A stretch of DNA of 64,000 nucleotides. It comes from Mastigias papua. Lineage: Eukaryota; Cnidaria; Scyphozoa; Rhizostomeae; Mastigiidae. A program made the position numbers and the translations under genes. Location of the stretch: assembly GCA_964019165.1 (NCBI GenBank), contig OZ025267.1:10714389-10778388 (forward strand), read 5' to 3'. Each line of letters begins with the position of its first letter. Positions within the stretch are counted from its first letter, which is position 1. The notes beneath the pieces are model-generated. The model was not told where the DNA came from, ran no database searches, and saw only the letters and a program-made list of their open reading frames with translations. Shown in pieces: positions 9,457 through 20,922 of this stretch.

Positions 9457-10052
9457 CGGCATTAAAAATGACAGCTCCCTAACACAAAGGTGAAAAAATG
9501 TAATTAAAAAATCGTGTACCTTATTCTAATCCAAGTATTTTTGTATTTTTTCCAATAAATTCTAAGCATTACCAGTCGGGCATCTGTAAAATGCAGGTCA
9601 CCAGGTAATGTAAAATGCAAGTCTTGCCACAAAACAGGAAGTCACTCGGAACTGTTTACGAGACTAAGGCTGTGGGAGCGGCTTGCAGCCGTCTGGTCTA
9701 CTTTTCATTTTTCATTTGTACACAGTTTGCAAATAATAGCTGATTGTCAAGATAGGGAATAGAAAATGGAAAAAATAATGTAAATCGGGATGTGAACAAA
9801 TAAAGAGGGGAAATAATGGCACGGAGAAATAGAGAGGCACACGTACGCATATAAACATCGATGATTGGGAATTACAAGATAGTTTTTATAAGGAACAGGT
9901 TTATAAGAAACCTAGTACTAGACACACCAAAATTCAAGAAACATTTAGAACTACAAGGAAAGAACTAAGGAACATCGGAACTTTATGTGCTTTCTTTCAA
10001 GTTTTCGGAACCCCCCTCCCCCCTTTTTTACGGATTTAAAAAAGCTTCCACT

Positions 10053-10416
10053 TGTCAAGAATCTTATGGAATAGTGAACCCCCGATTACTAATAGCCCGC
10101 CTCTGTACATAGTTTGATTGACACTTGTAATGAACGATTAATATATACCCATGTTATGTTTTGTTGAGGAGATTGAGCCTAGGAGATTGGAGTCTGAGAG
10201 CCTATAGTTTATTACGCGTATATTTTACATTTTCTACACATTTATCGATCTTAGAGTTTCTGTTTATTGTGGTTTTATGTATATATGTTTTTGGATTGGA
10301 GCATCGGAGCCTAGAGCCTACATTGTTGGTTTAATTGAAAAACAACCTTCGGAACTTGGAGTGGGGCTTATCCGCGTACCCCGTGCCAAGAAGGATTCTT
10401 GTGAAATTATACAACA
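10053..10416 (+). repeat. 5' LTR of the BEL/Pao element (364 bp)
   Basis: Starts TGTCAAGAATC and ends TTATACAACA. Compared with the 3' LTR it carries an extra ~12 bases after the first TGT and only a few substitutions. Confidence 0.9.
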
Positions 10417-10433
10417 TGGTCCACCGAGCCGGA
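10417..10433 (+). promoter_or_regulatory. Primer-binding site of the BEL/Pao element
   Basis: TGGTCCACCGAGCCGG begins directly after the LTR. It resembles the complement of a tRNA-Tyr 3' end; the tRNA assignment is inferred. Confidence 0.6.
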
Positions 10434-10449
10434 TAATAGATGCTACACT

Positions 10450-11958
10450 ATGTCGAAGCAAACCAAGAAATCAAAGCAAAGTTGTGAAAAACTTTCTAGT
10501 ATCAGACTAGGCCGTCGGAGATACTTAGATGAAATCGTGGATAATGCCAGGGCAGTACTTTCAGATACATCTGTACACTCTGAACAGAAGTTTAAGCAGT
10601 TCAGATTAAGAATCAAAGAGGAACTGGAATCTATTAGACGTTTGGATGAGGAAATAATTAATTTGTTGGAGGACGATCTTGAGATACTTACAGACCTCAA
10701 GCACGCGGGCGAATTTCGCGACAAGGTTATGGAAGTGCTGTTGCAAATTGAAGAATACTTATCTAAACCCGTAGATTTACAAAAGATTACACCACGAGAG
10801 ACTGCAGCTGCATCGAAGTTGCCTAAACTGAAATTGAAGCGGTTTAATGGAGAAGTTACTCAATGGCAAACTTTTTGGGATACGTACAAAAGTGCTATAC
10901 ACAGTGACACGAGTATGAATATCATTACAAAGTTCAGTTACTTGCGAGCTTTATTGGAAGGGAGTGCCGCGGCTGCAATTGCTGGTTTGACAACAACAGA
11001 AGCAAACTATGAGTCGGCAATAGATTTGTTACAAAAACGGTTTGGCGATAGTCAGGTCATAATAAGTGGTCATCACGATGCATTGTTGAAGATGGGGCCA
11101 GGTCGCTTTTCCGACAGTTCGATACTCCGACAGTTCGATATTCCGACAGTTCGATATTCCGAAAGTTGGACAAACAACGTTAATTTACCTAATATACCAA
11201 AAATCAAGGAAAATTTCTTACAGTAGGATTAGAAAATATTTTTCTGCTACTGTCTATTAATCTGAAACAATGTTTTTGCCTCAAGCTTCTTTGCTTTTTT
11301 TTCTTTCTTAGTTAACCGAGCTAACTAGGTTGATTCTTTTCTCTTTTCGGTTTTGAGACAATATTCGCGACACTATTCACAGAATTTTTGATATTACATC
11401 CGTGCAAAAATATTCCATAATTTACATAACTAACGCGCACCATAAACCCTTATTCAAATTGTCCGCGTATTTAAGCAAACTTTCCACTCTGGTAAATGGG
11501 TTTCTAATAAAATGGGTTTCTTATAAAAATATTTCATTATGTGTGGTGCCCTGAAAACAAGTTTTACCCCCTTGCCCTTTTCATGTGCAGGCGTCCCTGG
11601 TCTTACAAATGTACTTACCTAAGGAATGTACTATAACATAGTCAAAATCAACTGTCGGAATATCGAACTGTCGGAATATCGAACTGTCGGAATATCGAAC
11701 TGTCGGAATATCGAACTGTCGGAATATCGAACTGTCGGAATATCGAACGGACCCCGTTGAAGATAGCGCCCCTGCACTCGTCTAAAGATATAAAAGAGCT
11801 AAGGAATTTGCATGATAAGGTGGAAGCGCATGTTAGAGGCTTACAATCACTTAATGTACCTACTTCTGCCTATGGGAGTCTCTTAATACCAGTTCTGCTG
11901 GGGAAAATCCCCGAAGATGTCAGGCTTCTTACCGGTCGTCAAATGAAAGATGGACATT
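10450..11958 (+). pseudogene. BEL/Pao gag, N-terminal half, split by a MITE
   Basis: The frame opens at ATG 10450, shortly after the primer site. It encodes a helical region, then KLPKLKLKRFNGEVTQWQTF and SYLRALLEGSAAAAIAGL, typical of the BEL/Pao gag (DUF1759). At 11093 it is interrupted within the HHDALLK segment by the MITE at 11094-11755. It resumes at 11765 in the same reading frame (APLHSSKDIKELRNL) and runs to GHWE, where the LINE at 11964 interrupts it. Both interruptions are bridged by their TSDs with the frame kept. Confidence 0.88.
11094..11755 (+). mobile_element. 662-bp MULE-derived MITE (family B, copy 1)
   Basis: Starts GGGGCCAGGTCGC and ends GGACCCC, with the 9-bp TSD GTTGAAGAT at 11085-11093 and 11756-11764. 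Near the left end are about three 16-bp units of type TCCGACAGTTCGATAT; near the right end (11657-11748) are six inverted units. It has no coding capacity. It matches the two ends of the large MULE at 20923-45470 (254 + 417 bp). Confidence 0.85.
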
Positions 11959-11963
11959 GGGAA

Positions 11964-13744
11964 TCATCATCATCATCATCATCATCATCAATTTATTTAC
12001 AGTTGGCTTTGCTATATATATAGCTAAAAGAGGCTAATTAAGGCCAACTAATACTAAAATTAAAGAAAAACAAAACTAAGAATAATCTAATTACCGGTAA
12101 TTGTTAAATACAAACTAATTTAAAAACCCTATATCCTTTATAAAAACTTTACACAATCTGCAGTTGCAACTTATTTCATCGCAATGTTTTATTCTACTTT
12201 TAAATTCTTGCAGAGATTCACTGTTTTTCATACTATTGGGTAGTAAGGACCATAAGGAGCAGCCTCTAAATTGAATATTTTCTATGCCATATATTGTTGT
12301 TCTTACATTCGGCAGTTGAAAATGATTTGGATTTCGCAAGCTATAATAGCTATTTTTTACTACAAAGATATCCTTCATAAAAGTTGGATTAAGGTTATTC
12401 TTTGTCTTGAATATTTCTATCATAAGCAACTGCAGATTGCGTTGATGAACAGTCAGAGATTTATTATAATTACAATAATTATTCATAGAATTATTTCCAC
12501 TATCATTGCATGCAATTCGCAATGCTCTCTCAAAGACCTTATTTATCTTGGCATTAGCCCTTCTGTCGTGGAACATCCAAACAAGTGGACAGTAGTTGAA
12601 CTGTGATGTAATGAAAGCATCCATTAGTAGTTTTAATTTAATAGGATCTATATAATTAGATAGTCGGGCAAGCGCATGCAATTTTTGGTGTGCCTTTTTG
12701 CATAAATCTTGGACATGTTTTGTGAAGCTTAGCTTTTTGTCAAAAGTGACGCCCAGAAGCTTTTCATATTCACTTTCTTTGATGGTGGATTTACCAATGG
12801 CAACAACTGACCCCTTACTTCTGTTGCCAAATATCATAAAGTGGCATTTCTCTTCGTTCAGCTTCATGTAATTCTCTGAGAACCATTTCGCAAGTATTGA
12901 ACTGTCCGTTTCCAATCTATTAATTATAGTATCGAGGTTTGAGTTGCATGCGTAGATAGTGGTGTCATCGGCATAATTACAAACGCTAGTATTTTGCACA
13001 AATAAGAAAATGTCGTTAATAAAGATATTAAACAAAAGTGGCCCTAGAACTGACCCTTGCGGTACCCCTATTGTGATATCTCTATATGTACTATATGAAC
13101 CATTAATTTTAACTCTTTGCTTTCTCTTTGTTAAATAGTTTTTAATGAGCTTAAGAGCATCGTGACCAAGACCATAGGCAGCTAATTTCGCTATCAAAAG
13201 ATTGTGGTCAATGCAATCAAATGCTTTAGGAAGATCCATTAGTATTGCTCCAGCTAGTTCCTTATTATCAAGACTTGATTTGCATGTCTGTAGGAATTTT
13301 AATAAGACGTGCTCGGTGCTACATCCTTTTCTAAAGCCACCCAAAAGTGGAGATAGAAATGCGCTAATGTAATCGATCAATTGATTGTAAATAATACGTT
13401 CAAAAACCTTGGAGATGGCTGGAAGTAAGCTTATTGGTCTATAATTTTGCTTTTTCATATTATCATCTTTCTTGTAAAGTGAGGAGACATCCGCAAGTTT
13501 CAGGTCATTTGGAAAAGCGCTTTCTACTACAAGCTTGTTGAAAAATTGTGTCAGCGGTAAGGAAAATAAATCGGCATTTTCTCGTAGGATTTTGGGTGGA
13601 ATAGCTTCTTGAGGTGTCGCTTTTTTAGGGTCGAGTTTTATTAACTGATCAAACATTTCTTGGATAGTAATTTGACGAAATGAAAAAAGTTGGAGACAGC
13701 ACACAGTAGTTCCAATCTTTACTAAGTCGGTCCAATCTTTACTA
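11964..13744 (-). mobile_element. 5'-truncated CR1/L2-like LINE in BEL gag
   Basis: TSD GGGAA at 11959-11963 and 13745-13749. The LINE runs on the minus strand and ends in a (GAT)n tail (11964-11990 on the plus strand). Removing it with one TSD restores the BEL gag frame (GHWE followed by LSRLLDLLRDEIE). The endonuclease domain and the start of the RT are missing. Confidence 0.9.
12115..13704 (-). CDS. LINE reverse transcriptase (529 aa, N-terminally truncated)
   Basis: RT motifs in order: NYRPISLLPAISKVFERI (about 87), FRKGCSTEH, ILMDLPKAFDCIDH (about 155), GVPQGSVLGPLLFNIFINDI (about 215) and the active site CNYADDTTIYA (about 242). A C-terminal segment of about 200 aa follows, with SQFNYCPLVWMFH and the terminal CNCRLCKVF motif. 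The catalytic YADD is intact. There is no endonuclease domain, so the copy cannot move by itself. The Met at 13704 lies in the truncated 5' region and need not be a real start. Confidence 0.9.
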   Translation of the reverse strand: MCCLQLFSFRQITIQEMFDQLIKLDPKKATPQEAIPPKILRENADLFSLPLTQFFNKLVVESAFPNDLKLADVSSLYKKDDNMKKQNYRPISLLPAISKVFERIIYNQLIDYISAFLSPLLGGFRKGCSTEHVLLKFLQTCKSSLDNKELAGAILMDLPKAFDCIDHNLLIAKLAAYGLGHDALKLIKNYLTKRKQRVKINGSYSTYRDITIGVPQGSVLGPLLFNIFINDIFLFVQNTSVCNYADDTTIYACNSNLDTIINRLETDSSILAKWFSENYMKLNEEKCHFMIFGNRSKGSVVAIGKSTIKESEYEKLLGVTFDKKLSFTKHVQDLCKKAHQKLHALARLSNYIDPIKLKLLMDAFITSQFNYCPLVWMFHDRRANAKINKVFERALRIACNDSGNNSMNNYCNYNKSLTVHQRNLQLLMIEIFKTKNNLNPTFMKDIFVVKNSYYSLRNPNHFQLPNVRTTIYGIENIQFRGCSLWSLLPNSMKNSESLQEFKSRIKHCDEISCNCRLCKVFIKDIGFLN

Positions 13745-13749
13745 GGGAA

Positions 13750-15033
13750 CTAAGTCGGTTACTTGATCTATTGCGAGACGAAATTGAAAACAGGGAGAGA
13801 TGCTCATGTATTCAAGCATCCTTTCCAACGAATACTTCTAACACACCCGTAACAAAGCAAATGCCTTCTACAACCTCTGCCCTTCTGACGCATGGCAGAA
13901 AACCGAATTGCACTTATTGTAGACAGATTCATGCGTCCCACCTCTGCAAAATCGTCACGGATAAAGCTGCACGCAAGGATATTTTAGGTCAACAGGGACG
14001 TTGCTTTATTTGTTTACGAAAAAACCATGTCGCTCGAAATTTTGAATCGAAAGGGAAATGTTTTTCATGCGCGGGAAAACATCATGTGAGTATTTGTGAC
14101 GGTCGTAGTTTACCTTCAAAACCGGATGAAATGCCAGAGGTCATTAATCAGAGCTCGAAGACTAATGCGTTATACGTAAGCGGGAAGGACAGTATACTAT
14201 TACAAACGGCCCAAATATACATTCATGGAGTTGACGCGAAGGAGAAAATACGCGCACGCCTACTCTTTGATTCTGGTAGTCAACTTTCGTTTATCTGTCA
14301 AGACATTGCTAGTCATTTAAAATTGCCCATTGTCGGAAAAGAGATTTTGGACGTCAAGGTTTTCGCTAGAAATTATAGCCAAGTTCGTGACTATGATATT
14401 GTGCAGTTCACTGTTGAAAGCATTAGAGAGGATTTTGCCGTTACTATGGAAGCACATTCTACGCCAAATATTTGCACCCCGATCTGTCAGCAGAATATCA
14501 ACGGCGCCATAGAACAGTTTGATTATCTTCAGGGGATTCCATTAGCAGATTGTAGCAACGGCGAAGACAATCTGGAAATTAATCTCTTAATTGGAGCTAA
14601 GGATATGGCAAAATTCTTTGACGGCCTCGCAATATGGGGGGAGAAAGGAGATGGCCCTACCGCCCATAGTACAAAACTTGGCTGGGTACTGTCTGGATGT
14701 GTAACTTCTGCAGTTGCCAAGGAAACTTCACAGAATGTTAATTATGTTTCATCACACGTGTTGCAAGTACAAATCGGAAGCGAGAATCAACATACAGATG
14801 ATATTGTACAAAGTCTTTGGGATTATGAGTCTATTGGAATTAGACAATTAAACACTGTTCACGAGTCCTTTATCCAGAACATTGAAGTGGAGGACAATAG
14901 ATACTGTGTGACTTTACCCTGTAAGGAAAATCATGAGCTTCTACCGGACAATTATGAACCGAGTCTATCCAGATTGCAGTCTTTACTAAAGAGCCTTCGC
15001 AGTGACGAAAAAGGGAGTCATCGAAAGGGTTGA
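13750..15033 (+). pseudogene. BEL/Pao gag C terminus, zinc knuckles and protease
   Basis: After the LINE the frame resumes (SRLLDLLRDEIENRE). Cys/His knuckles follow at about 13909-14110 (CTYCRQIHASHLC, CFICLRKNHVA, CFSCAGKHHVSIC). A retropepsin-like protease then shows LLFDSGSQLSFI with its catalytic Asp (about 14268-14300). The segment INLLIGAKDMAKF and KLGWVLSGCV is typical of BEL/Pao peptidase A17. The frame shifts near 15000-15033, apparently with a small deletion between protease and RT. Confidence 0.85.
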
Positions 15034-15451
15034 ATCCCTATCTGAAACCGGAAAAGTAGGGAATATCCATTATTTGCCCCATCAGCCAGTGAAACGTCAA
15101 GATGCCTTAACAACGAAATTACGCGTGGTTTTTAATGCAAGTTCAAAAGGAAACCTTTCATTACCATCGCTAAATGAATGTGTTTATGTTGGCCCATCAA
15201 TGGTCCCTGCTATTGTGGACATACTTCTCAGGTTTAGATCATTTAAAGTGGGCTTAGCAGCAGACATTGAAAAGGCCTTTTTAAATATCGGAGTGAAAAA
15301 AGAACAAAGGGACCTAATGCGTTTCTTATGGGTGAATGATTTGAAGGGTGAAGAGCCAGAAATAGTCGTATTTCGATTTAAAACTGTACTATTCGGGATG
15401 TCTTGCTCTCCATTTTGTCTGAATGCCACCCTGGACTACCACATTAGAAAG
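15002..15451 (+). pseudogene. BEL/Pao RT, N-terminal half
   Basis: Encodes KGVIERVESL, KLRVVFNASSK, SLPSLNECVYVGPSMVP, an AADIEKAFLNIGV block with the first catalytic Asp, and FKTVLFGMSCSPFCLNATL. It is interrupted after HIRKY by the LINE fragment at 15456-16059. By chance the frame stays open into the LINE, giving a chimeric 304-aa ORF to 15916. Confidence 0.85.
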
Positions 15452-15455
15452 TATA

Positions 15456-16059
15456 TGACTACCACATATGTACTGTACAAGACTTTTATAAGGTCAAGTT
15501 TCAACTATTGTCCACTGATATGGAAGTTTTGTGGTAAAACAGCAAATAATAGAATAAATCAGTTGCACAAGCGCGCCTTGAGAGTCCTCCAACATGACTA
15601 TACAGCTACATTTGAAGATCTACTAGACAAATCGGAAGAAGTAACGGTCCATTGTAGTAACCTACAAAAGCTGATGATTGAAATATATGAACGTACCAAT
15701 CATATTGGCCCTGCTGTCTTGACAGAGTTCTTTACAACTAAAGAAATAATCTATGATCTGAGAATAAAAAATCTCCTCCAGATACCAAAAGTAAAAACAT
15801 CCTCGTATGGACAAAGCTCCCTATCGTTTAGAGGTAGTATATTTTGGAACACTTTTTCAGACAGCATAAAATCGGCTCAAAATATTAAAGGATTTAAAAC
15901 AATGATCAAAAACTGAAAGGGAGAAAATTGTACCTGTATTATTTGTAAATAAAAATATTGTAATTAAATAGTTGGTGTATATTAGTCTATTTTTGAACTA
16001 CATTTTTTGCCAACTGTAAGTAAATTAGTTATTATTATTATTATTATAGTTATTAGTAC
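15456..16059 (+). mobile_element. 5'-truncated LINE fragment in BEL RT
   Basis: A 604-bp LINE 3' end flanked by TATA at 15452-15455 and 16060-16063. It encodes a C-terminal segment (SSFNYCPLIWKFCG, NRINQLHKRALRVL, LLQIPKVKTSSYG) to a stop at 15914. A short UTR follows, ending in a TTA-rich tail (about 16029-16059). Removal restores the BEL reading (HIRKY followed by KENTEMAEK). Confidence 0.85.
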
Positions 16060-16063
16060 TATA

Positions 16064-17559
16064 AGGAAAATACTGAAATGGCAGAAAAGGTCTTGCAAGG
16101 TGTCTATATTGATGACTGGACCTGCGGAGGAGCGAACAAGGACGAGGCCTTCAAATTGTTTCAAGAAGTGAAAACCTGTCTTGCTGCTGGTGGCTTTAAT
16201 CTGAGAAAGTGGGCGTCAAATTCGGTGGAAGTTTCAAATCATATTGCTGCGTACAACAAAGAAATACCCTGCAATAAAGCATTATCAAATGATGAAGAGA
16301 AGTCATACGCGAAGATATCCCTGGGGGGTTTGAGTGAAATTGAACCAGGGAAAGAACACAAAATCCTTGGATTGGACTGGGATTTACAAGAGGACAAAAT
16401 TGTTTTGAAATTGTCGAATCTTGCAGATTTTGTCAAGGGATTAGCGCTGACAAAAAGGAACATTTTGAGAATTCCCGTCAAATTATTCGATCCACTTGGA
16501 CTTGCCATACCTATATTCATTCCGGTACGGTTGCTATTTCAAAATTTATGTAGAACAAAGAGAGATTGGGATGGTCCTCTACAAAAGGACGAGCAAATTA
16601 CGTTGGAAAGATGGGTAAAATGCTTAGAAGGGATCAATATTGAACTTGATAGGTGTTATATGTAGTCGGACATGGAAATAGAGTGTTGCTATCTACATGT
16701 TTTTGGTGACGCATCAGAGACGGCTTACTGCGCAGTGGTATAATTGTCTTTTAAAACAATCTTAGGATGGAAGTCTGTACTTCTTTGTTCCAAAGCTCGT
16801 CTTGCACCTTTATCAGAAAACAAAACATCAATTCCACGCTTGGAATTACTAGCTGCTTTGATAGCTGCTCGATTAGTTACATCAGTGAAAGAGGCGCTGT
16901 CTCCAGTCCTAGCGATTGATGGAACTTTTTGCTGGTCTGATAGCAGAGTTATATTATGCTGGCTACAAACAGATAAAGATTACAAACAATTTGTCTTTAA
17001 CAGAAGAAAGGAGATAATCAAACTTACTGGTGTTGATTGTTGGAGACATTGCGCGGGTACTGAAAACCCAGCAGATCTTGGATCAAGGGGATGTTTTGCA
17101 ACTACCCTCGTTTCAAGTGAGCTGTGGTGGAAAGGCCCGGCATGGCTTAGAGGACCCCCTGAAACATATCCTGAGAGCCACACTACAGGAGAAGAAAGGG
17201 AGGTCTTGGAAAATTGTGAGAAAGAAGTTAAAGTGCAAGCAAAGAGCTCTACAAGATTACTTGCTACCAAGGGGAATAAAGGATGCCAACTATCTGCCAT
17301 CATCGACATCAAAAGATTCAGCAATTGGACAAAGCTATTACGAGTGACAGCCTTGGTGAGGAAATTCATAGCAGTGCTGAGGAACCGCGCTATTGAGAGA
17401 GTTATTGCAACGGAAGACGTTCTAGCTGCAGAAAGATTGTGGGTAATGGAATTGCAAGCAATTCTGAAGAAAGATGAAGGATACCTTGAAAAGTTAAATG
17501 CAGAACTTGGATTGTTTGAAGCAAATGGCTTGTTGAGGTGTACAGGGAGATTCAAATGA
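16064..17559 (+). pseudogene. BEL/Pao RT C-terminal half and RNase H
   Basis: One continuous frame with the active site GVYIDDW near 16107 and LGLDWDLQEDKIV, then the RNase H Asp in HVFGDASETAYCA near 16705. PRLELLAALIAARL and FCWSDSRVILCWLQ complete the RNase H core. In-frame stops lie at 16663 (TAG), 16741 (TAA) and 17557 (TGA). Each is one C-to-T change from a Gln or Arg codon. Confidence 0.85.
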
Positions 17560-18849
17560 TCTGCGTTACCTTACACCTCGAAGTACCCAATCTTATTACC
17601 AAGGAACCATCATGCTACTGATTTGATCATTTTACATTGTCACAGCGTTGTGTCACATAATGGGACAAATGAAACTCTGGCAGAATTACGACAGAATTAT
17701 TGGGTTCCACGTGGGAGACAATAGGTAAGAAAATTGATTCATACCTGTCGTATTTGCAAATGGCACAAGGGAATAGGCTATAAAATACCTAAACCAGCTG
17801 ATCTACCGGAAGGTAGGGTGCAAGGGGCTACAGCCTTCGTTGATATTGGAATAGACTTTGCTGGCCCTTTAAATGTTAAATCTGAAGGCGATTTGCAAAA
17901 GGCCTACATATGCATATTTACATGTTCAGCTAGTCGTGCAGTTCATCTGGAAATGATGCCTAATTTATCCACTGCTGCTTTCATTCGTTGCCTAAAAAGG
18001 TTTATCGCTCGTCGGGGCCTACCTAACAGAATTACATCTGACAATGCTAAAACCTTCAAAAACGCTAACAAGGAAATTGGGAAAATTTTGAAAGATGCAG
18101 AAGTTCAAGGTTATATTACTCAAAGGAACATTGTTTGGAAATTCATATTGGAAAGAGCACCATGGTTTGGGGGGTTTTATGAACGTATGGTGCAAGCGGT
18201 AAAGCAGCCACTGAGGAAGGTCCTAGGGAATGCAAGGCTCAATTTTGAGGAGCTGACAACAGTTGTCACTGAAATAGAAGGAGTGATCAATTCTCGCCCA
18301 TTGACTTACATTTGTTCAGACGAATTTGAGGAACCAATTACGCCAGCTCATTTGGTCATAGGGAGGCGCATTTTGAACATGCCACCCCGTGGGTCAGATG
18401 AGGAAGAGGACGATTATGACGCAACAGAAGTAGAGAAACGTGCACGTTACTTGAGCGGGCTGCTTGGACATTTTTGGTCAAGGTGGAGCAATAAATATCT
18501 ATTGAATTTGAGAGAATTTCATCATCTTAAAGGCAAGAATTTGGGTAGAGCTGAGGTGCAGGAAGGAGATGTCGTCGTTGTCAAGGAAACAGATGCACCT
18601 AAGAGCTCATGGAAGTTAGCTGTGGTGGAGAAGCTGATTCCAAGCAAGGATGATGAAATAAGAGGGACCACTATCAGGGTGGTGAATGGGAAAGGGAAAC
18701 TGACAAGGTGGAATAGACCCTTGAAAGTTTTGTTCCCTTTGGAAGTAAGCCAAAAGGAAGATAAGAAGGATAAAGTAAAAAGACCAAGGAGGGAAGCTGC
18801 AATGAATGCAGATGCGATAAGAAGGGCGGTTGATCAACTGGACAATTGA
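17560..18849 (+). pseudogene. BEL/Pao integrase
   Basis: Same frame as RNase H. A zinc-binding HHCC region at 17630-17770 (SVVSHNG, CRICKWH) is broken by a TAG at 17722. The longest open part runs from 17734 to 18849. The core acidic residues are visible: GIDFAGPL (17850), TSDNAKTF (18038) and PWFGGFYERMV (18165). The C terminus has the basic WSRWSNKYLLNLREFH and KLTRWNRPLKVLFPLE segments of BEL/Pao elements. Integrase joins element ends to target DNA. Confidence 0.88.
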
Positions 18850-18862
18850 TCAAGGGGGGAGT

Positions 18863-19215
18863 TGTGGAATAGTGAACCCCCCGATTACTAATAGCCCGCC
18901 TCTGTACATAGTTTGATTGACACTTGTAATGAACGATTAATATATACCCATGTTATGTTATGTTGAGGAGATTGAGCCTAGGAGCTTTGAGTCTGAGAGC
19001 CTATAGTTTATTGCGCGTATATTTTACATTTTCTACACATTTATCGATCTTAGAGTTTCTGTTTATTGTGGTTTTATGTATATATGTTTTTGGATTGGAG
19101 CATCGGAGCCTAGAGCCTACATTGTTGGTTTAATTGAAAAACAACCTTCGGAACTTGGAGTGGGGCTTACCCGCGTACCCCGTGCCAAGAAGGATTCTTG
19201 TGAAATTATACAACA
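18863..19215 (+). repeat. 3' LTR of the BEL/Pao element (353 bp)
   Basis: Starts TGTGGAATAG after the purine tract AAGGGGGGAG (18853-18862) and ends TTATACAACA before the TSD CCACT. Confidence 0.9.
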
Positions 19216-19220
19216 CCACT

Positions 19221-20922
19221 ATAGTATCTTTATGTTCTTAACCTCATGAGCAATACGAAAGACGGTTTTCCGTTCTGCTTTCGTAGTCACTGAAACTTTT
19301 TCTATCCACTTACTGAACTTCTAAGACACTTTTAGAACAAAGGCTGTGGACAAAAGTAAAGAAACCTTTAGGCACCTTTACCACTAGGGCGGGGGGAGTT
19401 GGGGTTAGTCTAGATCACCGGTGTTAAACATTAAATATACGTTTTGTTGAAACCAATGGTGAAAGGTTGTATTCATATTGATTAAAAATATTTTATTTGG
19501 AAGTGCATTATTCTACTATTTGTCATACAACGATTCCAAGACATCGTGGAGAGGACGAAAGTAATTTCGGAGACCGTTTTAACGTGATCTTTTCTCTGAC
19601 TATTCTGAATCTCTTTTATATATTTTTCATTTCGAATTTATATTGTAGAGTCACATGCTCCTGATACTATGAGGCACGTGGCACTAGTGTCATGCTAAAA
19701 GTTTTACCTTTAACGCATGTTTTCTGGCAAATGTTTTAAGTCTAAGGATGAATCAAATGCCTATAAAGATAATGTGTCTCAAACATGGTGCAAATTGCAT
19801 TCGATTTCAAAATGCGCTGTATCACGAGACGACGGTCAGAGGGGGACAGCGGATCTTAAGAGAACGGACCCCACCAAATGTTGATAAATTATATATCAAT
19901 CGATAGGTCTCGCCCTCCCAAGTAATAATCTGCAATAATATTTGCGGAATACTGCAGCATTTAGAAGTTATGACGTTTTTCATAGTAGGGCCTAGCACAC
20001 GTTTCCGAGAATATTTAAAACATTGCAAGTGAAATTTCTACATAATTTATATACCATATAAAAGCAATCATTCTGTACATCATGAATATGCAATAAAGTC
20101 TGCCACTTTTAGGGAGGGGTGCGGAATTATAGATGAACACTCACCCAGGTCACTGCTTCCGCCATTTCACTACAATCATGTTTAAGCTGTCTTGTACACA
20201 AACCATAGAGGGGTAAACTAGCAGTCATCCTTCATATTGCCAACAATACAAAGTACAGAACAAGTGTTTAATAATTCGTAAACATCAGCTCTGTCAAAAT
20301 CGTTGAATATGTCCTTTCTCCACAGACATGAATTCTTTCGATGCCCTTGCAGAAGTTTACCTTTGGTGCCAACGTTTTGAAAAATCACTGCAGTCATCTT
20401 TTAGCATTTGCATTTACCCCCTAAATCTAGTTGTATCACATAACACTTGCAAGTTGACTAAAAGGAATAAGGTGTTACTTGATACAACTAGATAACTGTA
20501 CTAGAAGTGATTCCAACTGAATACGTACTACACTAATTAAATGGCAGTGAAGGGTCCTCTGTAAAAGAAAATATTGCAGGATGTCTGCAAAAAGCTGATA
20601 GTTATAATTTTTTGCTTTGCGTACGTACTTAATGTGTCAACCCCCCTCCCCCTTGTACGCATTCGTACGCATTTGCTTGACCCCCTCCCCCCTTCGTGCG
20701 TACGTACAAAATGAATGACCCCACACGGCAATTTGATAATTGCACATTGATATGAGCGTGCATCATCCCTGCCTGAGAAGTTATGGATTTGTCATCTCGA
20801 AATATTTTCAGATTCATTGACGGCCTCTAGCCTCGCTTCCTTATGGGAAAGATTGAACCGCATGGCCTTCTCATAAAAATGCAAACGGCTGCCAGCGTGA
20901 CCTGCATTTTACATGAGCTGGT
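19221..20922. other. Interior and right part of element A copy 1, non-coding
   Basis: No gene. The segment is homologous to pieces of A copy 2 (41249-44484), partly in opposite orientation, and includes one copy of dispersed repeat C at 19851-20402. An inverted repeat around CTAGTTGTATCA lies at about 20427-20492. The region near 20640-20715 has CCCCCTCCCCCC runs and GTACGT repeats. Confidence 0.7.
19851..20402 (+). repeat. Dispersed repeat C, copy 1
   Basis: Begins GGATCTTAAGAGAACGGACC and continues through a TATATATCAATCGATAGGTC block to GAATTCTTTCGATGCCC. Related copies lie at 41709-42280, 43065-43587 (inverted), 51646-52170, 57206-57455, and partly at 45970-46085. Confidence 0.85.

Larger units (their letters stand above)
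10053..19215 (+). mobile_element. BEL/Pao LTR retrotransposon, disrupted
   Basis: Two LTRs about 98% identical by eye flank gag, protease, RT, RNase H and integrase. The 5-bp TSD CCACT lies at 10048-10052 and 19216-19220, and the flanking element A sequence is continuous across it. One MITE and two LINE fragments are inserted. Frameshift and stop codons have broken pol, so it is not autonomous. Confidence 0.93.

Noticed and set aside
9590..9640. GTAAAATGCAGGTCA words as a free satellite
   Set aside because: They occur only as paired direct repeats in the ends of element A, with matching TSDs.
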